From QHVT01 sp036389275 (lineage in GTDB: Bacteria > Acidobacteriota > Thermoanaerobaculia > Gp7-AA8): a stretch of 64,000 nucleotides of DNA. Of this stretch, positions 18,249-26,700 are shown one piece after another (the stretch's first letter is position 1; each line of letters begins with the position of its first letter). The position numbers were made by a program, and so were the translations under genes. The notes below the pieces were generated by a model, which ran no database searches, was not told the DNA's origin, and saw only the letters and a program-made list of their open reading frames with translations. The DNA lies in NCBI GenBank assembly GCA_036389275.1, contig DASVQE010000104.1, positions 16,305 to 80,304 of the forward strand, in the 5' to 3' direction.

Positions 18249-19194
18249 ACCCGACCGGCACGGCGACGTCGCCGCCGCTCGTTGACGCCGACAGCACCTC
18301 GGTCGTCGAGTCGAAGAGTTTGGAGTGGCCGGGGGCGGCGGCGGGTTCGCCTTTGCTTTCCTGGCGGCGCTTCATGGCGCGGCCGATCAGGCCGCCGACG
18401 ATGCCGCCGCCGGAGGAGTCGTCGGAGGAGGCCTGCTGGCCGGGGGCGGCCACGCTCTCGAAGGTGAGAGTCGTGCGGATCGGATCGCCCTCGAATGACG
18501 AGCGCTTCGCGGCGAAGGCTTTCATCGCTTTGGCGAAGGTCGGGGTGGTGGCCATGAGCACGGCCATCTGCTGCATCTCGGCGGTGGCGTCGCCGTAGAG
18601 CTGCTTGAAGTATTTCTGGTTGAACGCGTTCAGCTCGCGCATGGCCGCCACTTTGGGGCCCATCCAGAGATCGGCGCGGAGGATGGCGCCGCCCGATTTC
18701 TCGATGGTCTTCCCTTTCTCGTGCACGGTGGCGGTGACGAGCACCTGCTTGGTGTCGTAGCCGTTGATCGTTTCCTTCTTGCCGGTGTCGCGCACGTCGA
18801 AGTCGACCTCGTACTCCGGTCCTTCGTTCTTCTTCGACGAGGCCTTATCGTCGTCGCGCTCCGCCTCGGCGCGCTTGCGGGCGTCTTCCATCTGCTTGCG
18901 CAGCTCGTCGAAGGTCACGACGCGATAGGTCTTCGAGTCGTAGTCGAGCTGGTAGATCTTCTCTTCGCCGAGGTCGACCAGCTCGCCGGACGAGCCATTG
19001 ACGGTCAGGCGGCGGGAACCTTTGACCGAGGTCGTGCTGGTGATGCCTTCGCGCGCGGCGCGGCCGCCGAACACATTCACGATACCGCCGACGACGCCGC
19101 CGAAATGCACGGTGGTGTGCTGCTTGACCTGCCCGTCGGCAAGGCAGATCGAGGCGGTGAAGAGAGCGAGCACGGCTGCTGAGGTCCGGATCAT
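18235..19194 (-). CDS. Hypothetical exported protein
   Basis: 319 residues. A signal peptide (about 1-19, MIRTSAAVLALFTASICLA) is followed by a beta-rich region. The segment DYDSKTYRVVTFDELRKQME and TINGYDTKQVLVTATVHEKG resemble secreted proteins that read out a stored property and convert it, but I cannot name the family. The C-terminal part is low-complexity (SSDDSSGGGIVGGLIGRA, then Lys-rich). It shares a short upstream region with the RHH operon, whose palindrome at 19222-19243 may therefore affect both directions. Confidence 0.68.
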   Translation of the reverse strand: MIRTSAAVLALFTASICLADGQVKQHTTVHFGGVVGGIVNVFGGRAAREGITSTTSVKGSRRLTVNGSSGELVDLGEEKIYQLDYDSKTYRVVTFDELRKQMEDARKRAEAERDDDKASSKKNEGPEYEVDFDVRDTGKKETINGYDTKQVLVTATVHEKGKTIEKSGGAILRADLWMGPKVAAMRELNAFNQKYFKQLYGDATAEMQQMAVLMATTPTFAKAMKAFAAKRSSFEGDPIRTTLTFESVAAPGQQASSDDSSGGGIVGGLIGRAMKRRQESKGEPAAAPGHSKLFDSTTEVLSASTSGGDVAVPVGFKKK

Positions 19195-19216
19195 GCGCTG
19201 ATTGTAGCGCAGCACC

Positions 19217-19245
19217 TTGACGGTACGTTGGTACATACGTACCAT
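19217..19245 (+). promoter_or_regulatory. Promoter with overlapping palindromic operator before the RHH gene
   Basis: TTGACG (19217-19222) and TACCAT (19240-19245) are 17 bp apart and fit a sigma70-type promoter. Between them lies an inverted repeat GGTACGT-N8-ACGTACC (19222-19228 and 19237-19243, perfect 7-bp arms); a second one, TGGTAC-ATAC-GTACCA (19229-19244), overlaps it. The ATG of the RHH protein is at 19252, leaving almost no leader. The site arrangement fits autorepression by the RHH protein, which is inferred. Confidence 0.6.
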
Positions 19246-19251
19246 GATCCC

Positions 19252-19521
19252 ATGGTAGAAACGATCACCGTCGAGCGCGTGCAGACCGGCGTCCGGATGG
19301 AAAAGCGGCTGGTGAAGGTGCTCAAGGGGCTGGCCGAGTATCACGACATGAGTTTGGGCGACCTGCTCGAAGGCATCGTTCTGCACGCCTTCGAGGGAAA
19401 AGCGCCGTTCGGGCGGGAGTCGATGCAGAAGATCGGCGAGCTGAAGAAGATCTACGGCCTCGACCTCGACTCGGGCGCCAGCCACCGCCTCACCGAAGCG
19501 AGGAAACGTGGACGACCGTGA
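19252..19521 (+). CDS. Ribbon-helix-helix-like small regulator
   Basis: 89 residues. The segment VQTGVRMEKRLVKVLKGLAE, then YHDMSLGDLLEGIVLHAFEG, has the beta strand plus two-helix pattern of RHH DNA-binding proteins, with a long basic C-terminus (EARKRGRP). ATG 19252 is used; a TTG at 19228 would start inside the promoter. The gene overlaps the next one by 14 bp, so they form an operon. RHH proteins often autoregulate through palindromes like the one directly upstream. Assignment rests on pattern, not on a family signature. Confidence 0.62.
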   Translation: MVETITVERVQTGVRMEKRLVKVLKGLAEYHDMSLGDLLEGIVLHAFEGKAPFGRESMQKIGELKKIYGLDLDSGASHRLTEARKRGRP

Positions 19522-19891
19522 GTTCCTGGCGGCGTTCGAGGAGACCACCCTCGAGCCGTTCCACCACCGCGACCACGTGCGGGTGGCGTGGCTCTATCTG
19601 GCCGAGGCGCCGCTGCTCGAGGCGCTGAACCGCTTTGCGACGAATTTGCGGCGCTACGCGGCGGCGCGCGGCGCCGACCGCCTCTACCACGAGACCATCA
19701 CCTGGGCGTTCCTCTTCCTGATCCACGAGCGGACGCAGCGCGCGCCGCGGACCACCTTCGACGACTTTGCCGTCGCGAACGCCGACCTCTTCGATTGGAG
19801 CCCGTCGCTGCTCGACCGTTACTACCGCGCGGAGACGCTCGCCTCCGAGCTGGCGCGCAACGCGTTCGTGATGCCGGATCTCCGTTGTTAG
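19508..19891 (+). CDS. Conserved hypothetical helical protein (FHHRDHVRVAW motif)
   Basis: 127 residues, GTG start inside the end of the RHH gene. Helical throughout. The N-terminal EPFHHRDHVRVAWLYLAEAP (36 bases after the start region) and the later YHETITWAFLFLIHERTQ carry conserved-looking histidines that could bind metal, as seen in a small uncharacterised family I recall only by pattern. No catalytic activity can be assigned. The overlap with a DNA-binding protein gene resembles two-gene modules such as toxin-antitoxin operons, but there is no sequence evidence that this protein is a toxin. Confidence 0.6.
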   Translation: MDDREFLAAFEETTLEPFHHRDHVRVAWLYLAEAPLLEALNRFATNLRRYAAARGADRLYHETITWAFLFLIHERTQRAPRTTFDDFAVANADLFDWSPSLLDRYYRAETLASELARNAFVMPDLRC

Positions 19892-19902
19892 TTCGCACTT
19901 CA

Positions 19903-20295
19903 ATGGTCGGGAAGCTTTTGCTCCTCTTCGCGACGTGCCTCGTCGGCGCGACGATCGCCGCCATCGCAGTCCTGGTACTCGCCGCCGGTGGTCATGGCTG
20001 GAACGCCTCTCTCGTTTCCGCGGCGATGATCGTCATCGGTCCGGCCGGAACTGCGGCTTGGCTCTTGAGGCATTCGCGATCGGGACGGTCGCTGGCAGCC
20101 ATCAGCGTGGCGGCGTCGGCGGTCGTCGGTCTCGCCACGATCGTCCTCACTTCCCGCGAGGGTTGGAGCTATGTCGCGGAGGCGTGGCAGCACGTTCCAG
20201 GTTTTCTGCTCGTCTGGGCCGTGGCATTCGGGTCCCTTCAAATCCTTCCATTGGCCGCGCTCTTCCATCGGTCCGACTCCGCCACCACCCCCTGA
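19903..20295 (+). CDS. Hypothetical small integral membrane protein
   Basis: 130 residues with about four hydrophobic segments (near 4-27, 38-55, 67-84, 100-121). Only short polar loops join them (RHSRSGRSL). ATG 19903 follows the preceding stop by 11 bp, so it may belong to the RHH operon. No family recognised. The coding sequence is slightly less GC-rich at third positions than its neighbours. Confidence 0.5.
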   Translation: MVGKLLLLFATCLVGATIAAIAVLVLAAGGHGWNASLVSAAMIVIGPAGTAAWLLRHSRSGRSLAAISVAASAVVGLATIVLTSREGWSYVAEAWQHVPGFLLVWAVAFGSLQILPLAALFHRSDSATTP

Positions 20296-20305
20296 ATCCG
20301 CCAAG

Positions 20306-20342
20306 TACGAAGTTTTTCGTTGACCATACGAAACCTTTCGTA
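20306..20342. promoter_or_regulatory. Tandem BlaI-type operators upstream of the second blaI
   Basis: Site 1 (20306-20321) is TACGAAG-TT-TTTCGTT, imperfect. Site 2 (20327-20342) is TACGAAA-CC-TTTCGTA, perfect 7-bp arms with a 2-bp centre; one more flanking pair matches (20326/20343). The centres are 21 bp apart, two helical turns, so two repressor dimers could bind the same face. Site 2 sits between the -35 and -10 boxes of the blaI promoter. Confidence 0.75.
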
Positions 20343-20346
20343 TAGT
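20320..20346 (+). promoter_or_regulatory. Promoter of the second blaI-blaR1 operon
   Basis: TTGACC (20320-20325) and TATAGT (20341-20346), spacing 15 bp; TAGTCT (20343-20348) gives 17 bp. The perfect operator occupies the spacer, the usual arrangement for BlaI/MecI repression. A GGAGG ribosome-binding site (20364-20368) lies 8 bases before the ATG at 20377. Confidence 0.6.
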
Positions 20347-20376
20347 CTGGCGTACATATCGACGGAGGCGCATCGA

Positions 20377-20763
20377 ATGAACGTCACACTACCCCGACCC
20401 ACCGATGCGGAGCTCGCCATCTTGCGCGTGCTCTGGGAGAGCGGACCGAGCACGGTTCGCGAAGTGCACGAGGCGCTCAGCGCCACGCACGACACCGGCT
20501 ACACCACCGTCCTCAAACTCCTGCAGATCATGACCGAGAAAGGGCTCGTCGACCGCGACGAGTCGCAGCGCGCGCACGTCTACTCGTCGCGTCTGGGCGA
20601 GCAGCGCACGCAGCGCCAGCTCCTCGGCGACCTGATCGACCGCGCCTTCGGCGGCTCGCCGGCGAAGCTGGTCATGCAGGCCCTGCACGGAACGAAAGCG
20701 AGCGCGGAGGAGCTGACCGCCATCCGCCGCATGCTCGACCAGCTCGAAGGAGACTCGAAATGA
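20377..20763 (+). CDS. BlaI/MecI/CopY family transcriptional repressor
   Basis: 128 residues. Winged helix at about 6-75 (LPRPTDAELAILRVLWESGP, then TGYTTVLKLLQIMTEKGLV), followed by the helical dimerisation part (RQLLGDLIDRAFGGSPAKLV). Standard length and motifs. ATG 20377 is favoured over an in-frame ATG at 20320 because the latter lies in the promoter and the GGAGG site is placed correctly for 20377. It overlaps the peptidase gene by 4 bp (ATGA). Autoregulation through the tandem palindromes upstream is expected. Confidence 0.94.
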   Translation: MNVTLPRPTDAELAILRVLWESGPSTVREVHEALSATHDTGYTTVLKLLQIMTEKGLVDRDESQRAHVYSSRLGEQRTQRQLLGDLIDRAFGGSPAKLVMQALHGTKASAEELTAIRRMLDQLEGDSK

Positions 20764-22667
20764 ACGCGATGGAGCTGCTCACCGGACCGCTCGCCCAAGC
20801 CATCGGCTGGGCTCTTCTGCATCTGTTGTGGGAGGCGACCATCGTCGCGGTGATCCTCGGCGCGGCGCTGATGCTGCTCTCGAAGCAGAGCGCCGGCGCG
20901 CGTTACGCCGCCTGCTGCGCGGCGCTGGCGATCGTCTTCGCGATGTTCGTGGCCACGGCGATCCGCGCGTACGACCCGGCCGTGGCGCCGGTGGTGACGC
21001 GCGCGACGCTGCTGTCGACGGTCGCGCATAGCGACGCGCCGGTGGTGCAGGCCATCGCCAAAGCGCCGACCTGGCGCGAGCGCGCCATGGTCTTCGTCGC
21101 ATCGGCGCACCGCTCGCTGCCGCTCATCGTCGGCCTCTGGCTGGCCGGCGTGGCATTCTTCTCGGCGCGCCTGCTCGTGAGCTGGACGCGCGCCCGCAGA
21201 CTGCTTCGCCGCGGAGCGCATGAGGCGCGCGCGGAATGGCTCGGCGCCGCCGCACGCATCTCGCAGGCGCTCGGCCTCCGCCGCGCGGTACGCCTCCTCG
21301 AATCGGCTGCGGTCGAAGTGCCGTCGGTGATCGGCTCGCTGCGTCCGGTGATCCTGCTGCCGGCGAGCACGCTCACCGGCCTGACTCCCGATCAGATCGA
21401 GATGGTGCTCGCGCACGAGCTCGCGCACATCCGCCGTCACGACTTTCTGGTGAACCTGCTGCAGGCATTCGTCGAGACGTTGATGTTTTATCACCCGGCA
21501 GTCTGGTGGATGTCGCAGCGTGCGCGCGTCGAGCGCGAAAACTGCTGCGATGACCTGGCCGTGGCGGTCTGCGGCAATCCGCTGCAGTACGCACGCGCTC
21601 TCACCCGCCTCGAAGAGCTGCGCGCCGACGCGCCGGTGATGGTGGTGGCGGCGAACGGCGGCTCGCTGTTCGAGCGCATCCGCCGCATCGCCACGCGGCG
21701 CTCGGAGCTGACCAGCACGACGCCGCGCTGGGCCGCTGCCGTGACGCTGCTCGCGCTGCTCGCGGCTGGCGCCGCCGTGCCGACGCTGCCCGCGCTCGCG
21801 CAGCGCGAGAAGGCCGCGAAGAAGAGCGAGCCGCGCAAGTCCGAGTCGAAAGAATCTCGCGCCGCCGCCGACGCGAAGGTGGACGTGATCGCACCGTCCG
21901 CCGCGCGCGCCGCCGCCGATGCCGACGCGCGACGCAGCAGCGATGTCGACGTCGACGTGAATGAAGACATCGACCTCGATCTCGACAACGATTACGAGTA
22001 CGAGTACGAAGCGCCGGAGCCGCCGGAGCCGCCCGACGCGCCGGAGCCCGCGGTCGCGCCGCGCGTGCGGGTCTTTGCGCCGGACGCACCCGTGCCGCCG
22101 GGCGAGCCGAGCGCACCGCGTTTCGCACCTGCGGCGCCGCCCGCTCCGATGGCGCTGGCGATGATGGACGACGACGAGCGTGAGCGCGGCGAGCGTCACC
22201 GTTCGCGCTCGCGGAAGTTCGGCGAAGACGGCAAGCTGACGATCGACGAGCTGATCCAACTGCGCGCCGTCGGCGTCACGCCGGAGTACATCACCGAGAT
22301 GCGCGGCCTCTTCCCGAACGTGCCGCTCGGCGACGTCGTCAGCGCGCGCGCTCTCGGCGTGACCTCCGAGTACGTCCGCAACATGCGTGCGGCCGGCCTG
22401 CAGGTCGACGACCTCGACGACGCGCGCGATCTCGCCGCGGTGGGCGTGCAGTCGGAGTGGCTCCGCGAGATGCGCGAGGCGGGCGTGAAGATCACGAGCA
22501 CGCGCGACGCGAAGCAGATGCGCGCCGTGGGCGTGAATCCGCGCTTCGTCAAGCAGCTCGCCGAAGCCGGCTACTCCGATCTCTCGCCGCGCGAGCTCAC
22601 CCGGCTGGCCGCACTCGGAATCAACGGCGATTTCATCCGGGAAATGTCGAAGTACCGCGACCACTAA
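20760..22667 (+). CDS. M56 (BlaR1-type) membrane peptidase with C-terminal GVTPEY-type repeats
   Basis: 635 residues. Membrane helices near 13-40, 48-68, 118-140 and 320-340. Zinc motif HELAH at 219-223 (MVLAHELAHIRRHDF), with ENCCDDLAV downstream carrying the family acidic residues. The extracytoplasmic part contains an Ala/Lys linker, an acidic stretch (DVDVDVNEDIDLDLDNDYEY), a Pro-rich stretch, and then five repeats of about 27 residues (LRAVGVTPEYITEMR, ARALGVTSEYVRNMR and similar) from about residue 490. The beta-lactam-binding domain of classical BlaR1 is absent. The same repeat builds the protein encoded next, suggesting a common ligand or direct interaction. Predicted role: signal-dependent protease that relieves repression by the upstream BlaI. 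Confidence 0.9.
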   Translation: MNAMELLTGPLAQAIGWALLHLLWEATIVAVILGAALMLLSKQSAGARYAACCAALAIVFAMFVATAIRAYDPAVAPVVTRATLLSTVAHSDAPVVQAIAKAPTWRERAMVFVASAHRSLPLIVGLWLAGVAFFSARLLVSWTRARRLLRRGAHEARAEWLGAAARISQALGLRRAVRLLESAAVEVPSVIGSLRPVILLPASTLTGLTPDQIEMVLAHELAHIRRHDFLVNLLQAFVETLMFYHPAVWWMSQRARVERENCCDDLAVAVCGNPLQYARALTRLEELRADAPVMVVAANGGSLFERIRRIATRRSELTSTTPRWAAAVTLLALLAAGAAVPTLPALAQREKAAKKSEPRKSESKESRAAADAKVDVIAPSAARAAADADARRSSDVDVDVNEDIDLDLDNDYEYEYEAPEPPEPPDAPEPAVAPRVRVFAPDAPVPPGEPSAPRFAPAAPPAPMALAMMDDDERERGERHRSRSRKFGEDGKLTIDELIQLRAVGVTPEYITEMRGLFPNVPLGDVVSARALGVTSEYVRNMRAAGLQVDDLDDARDLAAVGVQSEWLREMREAGVKITSTRDAKQMRAVGVNPRFVKQLAEAGYSDLSPRELTRLAALGINGDFIREMSKYRDH

Positions 22668-22698
22668 TCACGCAGTACCGCTGAAAAAGGAGAAACCG

Positions 22699-23694
22699 AT
22701 GAAGCGCATTCTGACGCTCACGCTGGTCGTGTCTCTGGCTGCTGCCTCGAGCGCATTCGCCACGATCGAAGGTGCCTGGACGGCCACGCCGTCGAAGAAA
22801 GACTCCAGCCGCATCCAGCTCAACATCACCATGGAGCCGAACTCGAACAATGGCATGTCGATGCCTCTGTCGGCCTTCACCGGCCTGACCAGCGCGCAGG
22901 TGTACGGCAGCGCGCCGGGCGCCGTGCAGTTCCAGTTGCGGCGCGAGGCCGGCACGGCCACGTTCGACGGCTCGTTCCGCAACGGCTACGGCGCCGGCCA
23001 GCTCACGTTCACCGGCAACTCGCAATACGAACAGGCCATCCGCTCCCTCGGCATCGACTTCGATCTCGAGCGCCACGGCCGCACGCGCAATCCGGAGCGG
23101 ATGCTCTTCGAGCTCGCGCTCTTCGACGTCTCCACCGACTACATCCGCACGATGAAGGCGCTCGGCTTCAACGAGACGCTCAACAAGTACCTGGAGATGC
23201 GCATCTTCGACATCACTCCGGAGTACGTGCACGAGATGGAGTCGCTCGGCTTCGGTAAGGCCACGGCGCGCGAGCTGATCGACTCGCGCATTCACCGCGT
23301 CACGCCGGAGTTCGTCCGCTCGATGCGCGCGGCCGGCTTCAATCTCACGCTGCGCCAATATCAGGAAGCGGGCATCCACGGCATGGACGTGGAGTTCGCG
23401 AACGAGATGCGCAAGTACGGCTACAACCGGCTCGACTTCAACGACCTGGTGGCCTTCCGCATCCACGGCGTCACGCCGAAGTTCATCGAGGAGCTGCGCA
23501 CCCTCGGCTACACGAACGTCGACGCCGATGATCTCGTGGCCATGCGCATCCACGGCGTCACGCCCGACTTCATCCGCCGCGTGAACAACGCCGGCTACAA
23601 GAACGTGCCGGTGAGCAAGCTCGTGGAGATGCGCATCTTCAACGTCGATCCCGACATGCTGCGCAAGCTCGACGACGCGCAGCGCTCGCACTGA
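22699..23694 (+). CDS. Secreted repeat protein sharing the GVTPEF repeat of the adjacent peptidase
   Basis: 331 residues with a signal peptide (about 1-21, MKRILTLTLVVSLAAASSAFA). A beta-rich domain (about 23-130) precedes roughly seven helical repeats of about 28 residues, such as IHRVTPEFVRSMRAAGFN, IHGVTPKFIEELRTLGY and IHGVTPDFIRRVNNAGY. The same repeat, more degenerate, ends the upstream M56 peptidase. Good ribosome-binding site (AAGGAG) before ATG 22699. It lies 31 bp after the peptidase and ends before a strong terminator, so it is part of the blaI-blaR1 operon. Probable role: extracytoplasmic partner or target of the sensor peptidase (inference). Confidence 0.85.
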   Translation: MKRILTLTLVVSLAAASSAFATIEGAWTATPSKKDSSRIQLNITMEPNSNNGMSMPLSAFTGLTSAQVYGSAPGAVQFQLRREAGTATFDGSFRNGYGAGQLTFTGNSQYEQAIRSLGIDFDLERHGRTRNPERMLFELALFDVSTDYIRTMKALGFNETLNKYLEMRIFDITPEYVHEMESLGFGKATARELIDSRIHRVTPEFVRSMRAAGFNLTLRQYQEAGIHGMDVEFANEMRKYGYNRLDFNDLVAFRIHGVTPKFIEELRTLGYTNVDADDLVAMRIHGVTPDFIRRVNNAGYKNVPVSKLVEMRIFNVDPDMLRKLDDAQRSH

Positions 23695-23700
23695 GAACGC

Positions 23701-23736
23701 AGGTTCCTCGGGACCGTTCGGACCCGAGGAACCTTT
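23701..23736. terminator. Bidirectional hairpin terminator with TTCCTCGG unit
   Basis: Perfect 12-bp arms AGGTTCCTCGGG (23701-23712) and CCCGAGGAACCT (23723-23734), extended by two more pairs across a mismatch, with loop GTTC and a short T-run on the right. It sits between convergent stops at 23694 and 23741. The arm unit GGTTCCTCGG is the one repeated in the hairpin at 45339-45425. Confidence 0.82.
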
Positions 23737-23740
23737 CGCT

Positions 23741-26700
23741 TCACTTCACATCCACCGCGGCCACGTAGCGGATCTCGCCTCCGCCCTGCACGAGGCGGAA
23801 CGGATGGATCTCGAGCTGATCGTCGCCGCGCAGAACCACGACCACTCCGCGGCTGACACCCATCGGGCCGGCCGCGAAGTAGCGGACGCCGACGTGGTAG
23901 GTGCCGCGCTCGAGGCGGTCGGTGCGGATCACTTCGGGGCCGAGTCCCTGGGTGATGTCTTCGTAGAGCTCGAGGCCGGAGCGGCTCTCCTTGTGGCCGT
24001 AGTAGACCTCTTCGCCGCGCGGATCGACCACGTGCAGGTCGACGTCGTTCGCGTCGGTCTCCCATGCCAGCGTCACGCGCAAGGCGTCGCGGCGCGCGAG
24101 GTCGACGTCGTGAGCGCGGGCGCGGTCGGCGATCTCGTCGCGGCGCGCCGGCTCTTTGGCGATCCAGGCGCGGTAGACGTAGCCGAGCTCCTCGCGCAGC
24201 ACGCGCTGCACGTTGCCGTACCACGCCGGGAAGTTGCGCTCGGTCGCTGACTCGAGCAGGCGCGCGGCCTCTTCGATCCGCCCATCGCGCCACAGCAGCA
24301 GTGCGAGGTGGCGATAGGAGTTGACGCGATCGGGACGCAGCTCGAGCGCGCGGCGCAGCGGCGTCTCGGCGACGCGCGCGCTGCCGGTGCGCAGCAGCAG
24401 CAGGCCTGCGCGCTGCAGCAGCTCCGGCTTCGACGGCGCGAGCTCGATGAGCGAGGCGAAGGCGCGCGCGGCCTCGCCGTCCTTGCCGAGGGCGTCGTCG
24501 GCATTGCCGAGAAGCTCGTAGACCTGCGGGTTCTCCGGATCGTACGGCTGCCAGCGGAGCGCGAGCTTGCGCAATGCGGACCATTCGCGCAGCGCCGCCA
24601 GCGTCTCGCCGAGCTGGTTGTACAGCTCGCGGTCGCGCGGATTGTCGCGCAGCTTCGCCTCGAGCTCGTCGATGCGCGCGCGCGGCGGCGGCGCGAGCTT
24701 CGTCCAGTCGGCGCCGGATGTCTTCTCCTCGATGCGGCGCGGCGCGGCGCGCTCGCGCGGCGGCGGAGGCGGCGCGACCGGCGGCGGCGGCGCGACCGGC
24801 GGCGGCGGAACGGACGGCGCCGGCGCCGCGGCGATCGACTCGGTCAGCGGCGCCGATCCGGCACGCGCCAACTCGTCGCGTTCGGCCGGCATCTGCTCCT
24901 GCGCCGCGTCGGCCGCATTCGCCACAGCACCTCCGACCACGCCTCCGACCACGCCGCCCACCACGCCGCCTTCGACTCCGCCGGAGACGCTGCCGACCAC
25001 GCCCTCCGGCGCCGGCTGCGGTGTCGCGGCAGGCGCCGTCTGCACCACCGGCGGAGGCACCGGCATCGGCACGCGCTTGCTGGCGTCGACCGGCATCGGG
25101 CGCGGCGCACGCGGCGTCGGGATGCTCACGTCGCGGCGGTCGATACGGCCGATGCCGCCGGCGTCGATGGTCAGGATCGCGGCGAGCGCGCGGCGATCGA
25201 GGCCGAAGCGCTGGTAATCCCATTCGCTCTCGAGCACGAGCATGGTCGTGCGCGGGATGACCACGCGCTGCTCGGTGCTGATGCGCACCTGCTCGGTCGC
25301 CAGCGCGCGGCGCACCGCGTCGCTAGGCTCGGCGGCCTCGCGCTCGGCGAGATAGTCGAGATACGCGCGATAGGCCTCGCGCTCGAGCAGCGGCGCGAAC
25401 GTGGAGGCATCGAGGCGCAGGGCGTCGGATGCCGACGCGCCGGCGCCGCCGAGCTGCACGGCCGGCTCGCTGCCCGCTTTCAACTTGCCGAGGACGAGCA
25501 CTTCGTCGCCGGACGCGACATCGTCAAAGTGCGTCGGGTAGAGCCACTCGGCGGCGGGATCGGCGGCCTCGAACGACGCGCCGAGCGGACGGCGGAGATC
25601 GTTCGCGGCGGCGCGTGCGCGCACCTCGAGCGACTCGGTGAAGGGCAGGCGCACCACGCGGCCGCGGCGCGCGATCAGCGCCTTCGCGGTCGCGGAATCC
25701 TCGCGGCTGCCGAGGATCAGCGCGTGGATGGTGGCGCGCGGCGGGATTGCGGCGATGGCGGAATTGATCGCATTCGGGGCAGTTTCGCCAACGGTCGCGG
25801 CGAAGTCGCTGGCGATGACGATGGTGCGCGACGGATCGGCGGCGGCGTTGCGGGCGACGTCGCGCAGCAGCGCGGCGAGATCGGTGCCGCCGAGGAAAAG
25901 GCGGGCGCGGAGCAAATCGCCGATGCTGCGGGATAGCTCGGACGCGGTGCCGGTGGCGAGCGGCGCGAGCTCCTGGTCGAAGGCGACGACCTGCACGCGA
26001 TCCTGCGGCGGCAGACCGACCAGCAACTGCTCGAGGGCGAGGATGCGGTGCGGCGCCGACTCCGCCGACGAGGCGGACGTGTCGACGTAGAACAGCCAGT
26101 TGCCGCTGGCGCTCGAGCGCGCCGAGGAAGCGACCGACGGGCGGAATGAGGCGAGGTAGAAATCACCGGCGCGGAGGATGCGCGTCCGCGGCGCATCGGC
26201 GGCGGCCTGCCAGGTCATGACGATGTCGCGGTCGGGCGTCCAGTCCCGCTCGTCGAACCGGGTCACTTCGGCCGTGCTGGTAGTCAGCTTCCCTTGCGTC
26301 TCTTCACCCGGCACGGGCGTGACGAAGCCGCGGAAGGTAAACTTGTTGACCTTCTGCATGCCGCGCAGCGGCAGCGTGTAGGTGCGCACGCCGGCGCGCA
26401 TCGGCAGCAGGGTCGTGTACGACACCAGCAGCCGCACCGGCGCGTTCGCCTCGATCGGGAAGATGCGCGCGGAGAAGCGGTTGCCCTGGTCCTGCTCGAG
26501 CAGCGCCGGGTCGCGCATCTGGTGGAGGAACTGTTCGTAGACCTGGTTCGCGCGCAGCCGCTCGACGACTTCGCCTTCCATCAGCGCGCCGTTGATCTCC
26601 TTGGCGAAACGGCTGATGGCGGCGTTCGGCGGGAGCGTGCAGGTGAAGCGCCCTTCAATCCGATGCGACTGGGGATTGCGGAAGCGCAGCTCCAGCTCGG

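Noticed and set aside
19508..19891. Toxin of a toxin-antitoxin pair
   Set aside because: Only the overlap with an RHH-like gene suggests it; the protein shows no known toxin motif.
20760..22667. Beta-lactam resistance sensor
   Set aside because: The penicillin-binding domain of BlaR1 is missing and no beta-lactamase gene is present, so resistance is not supported.
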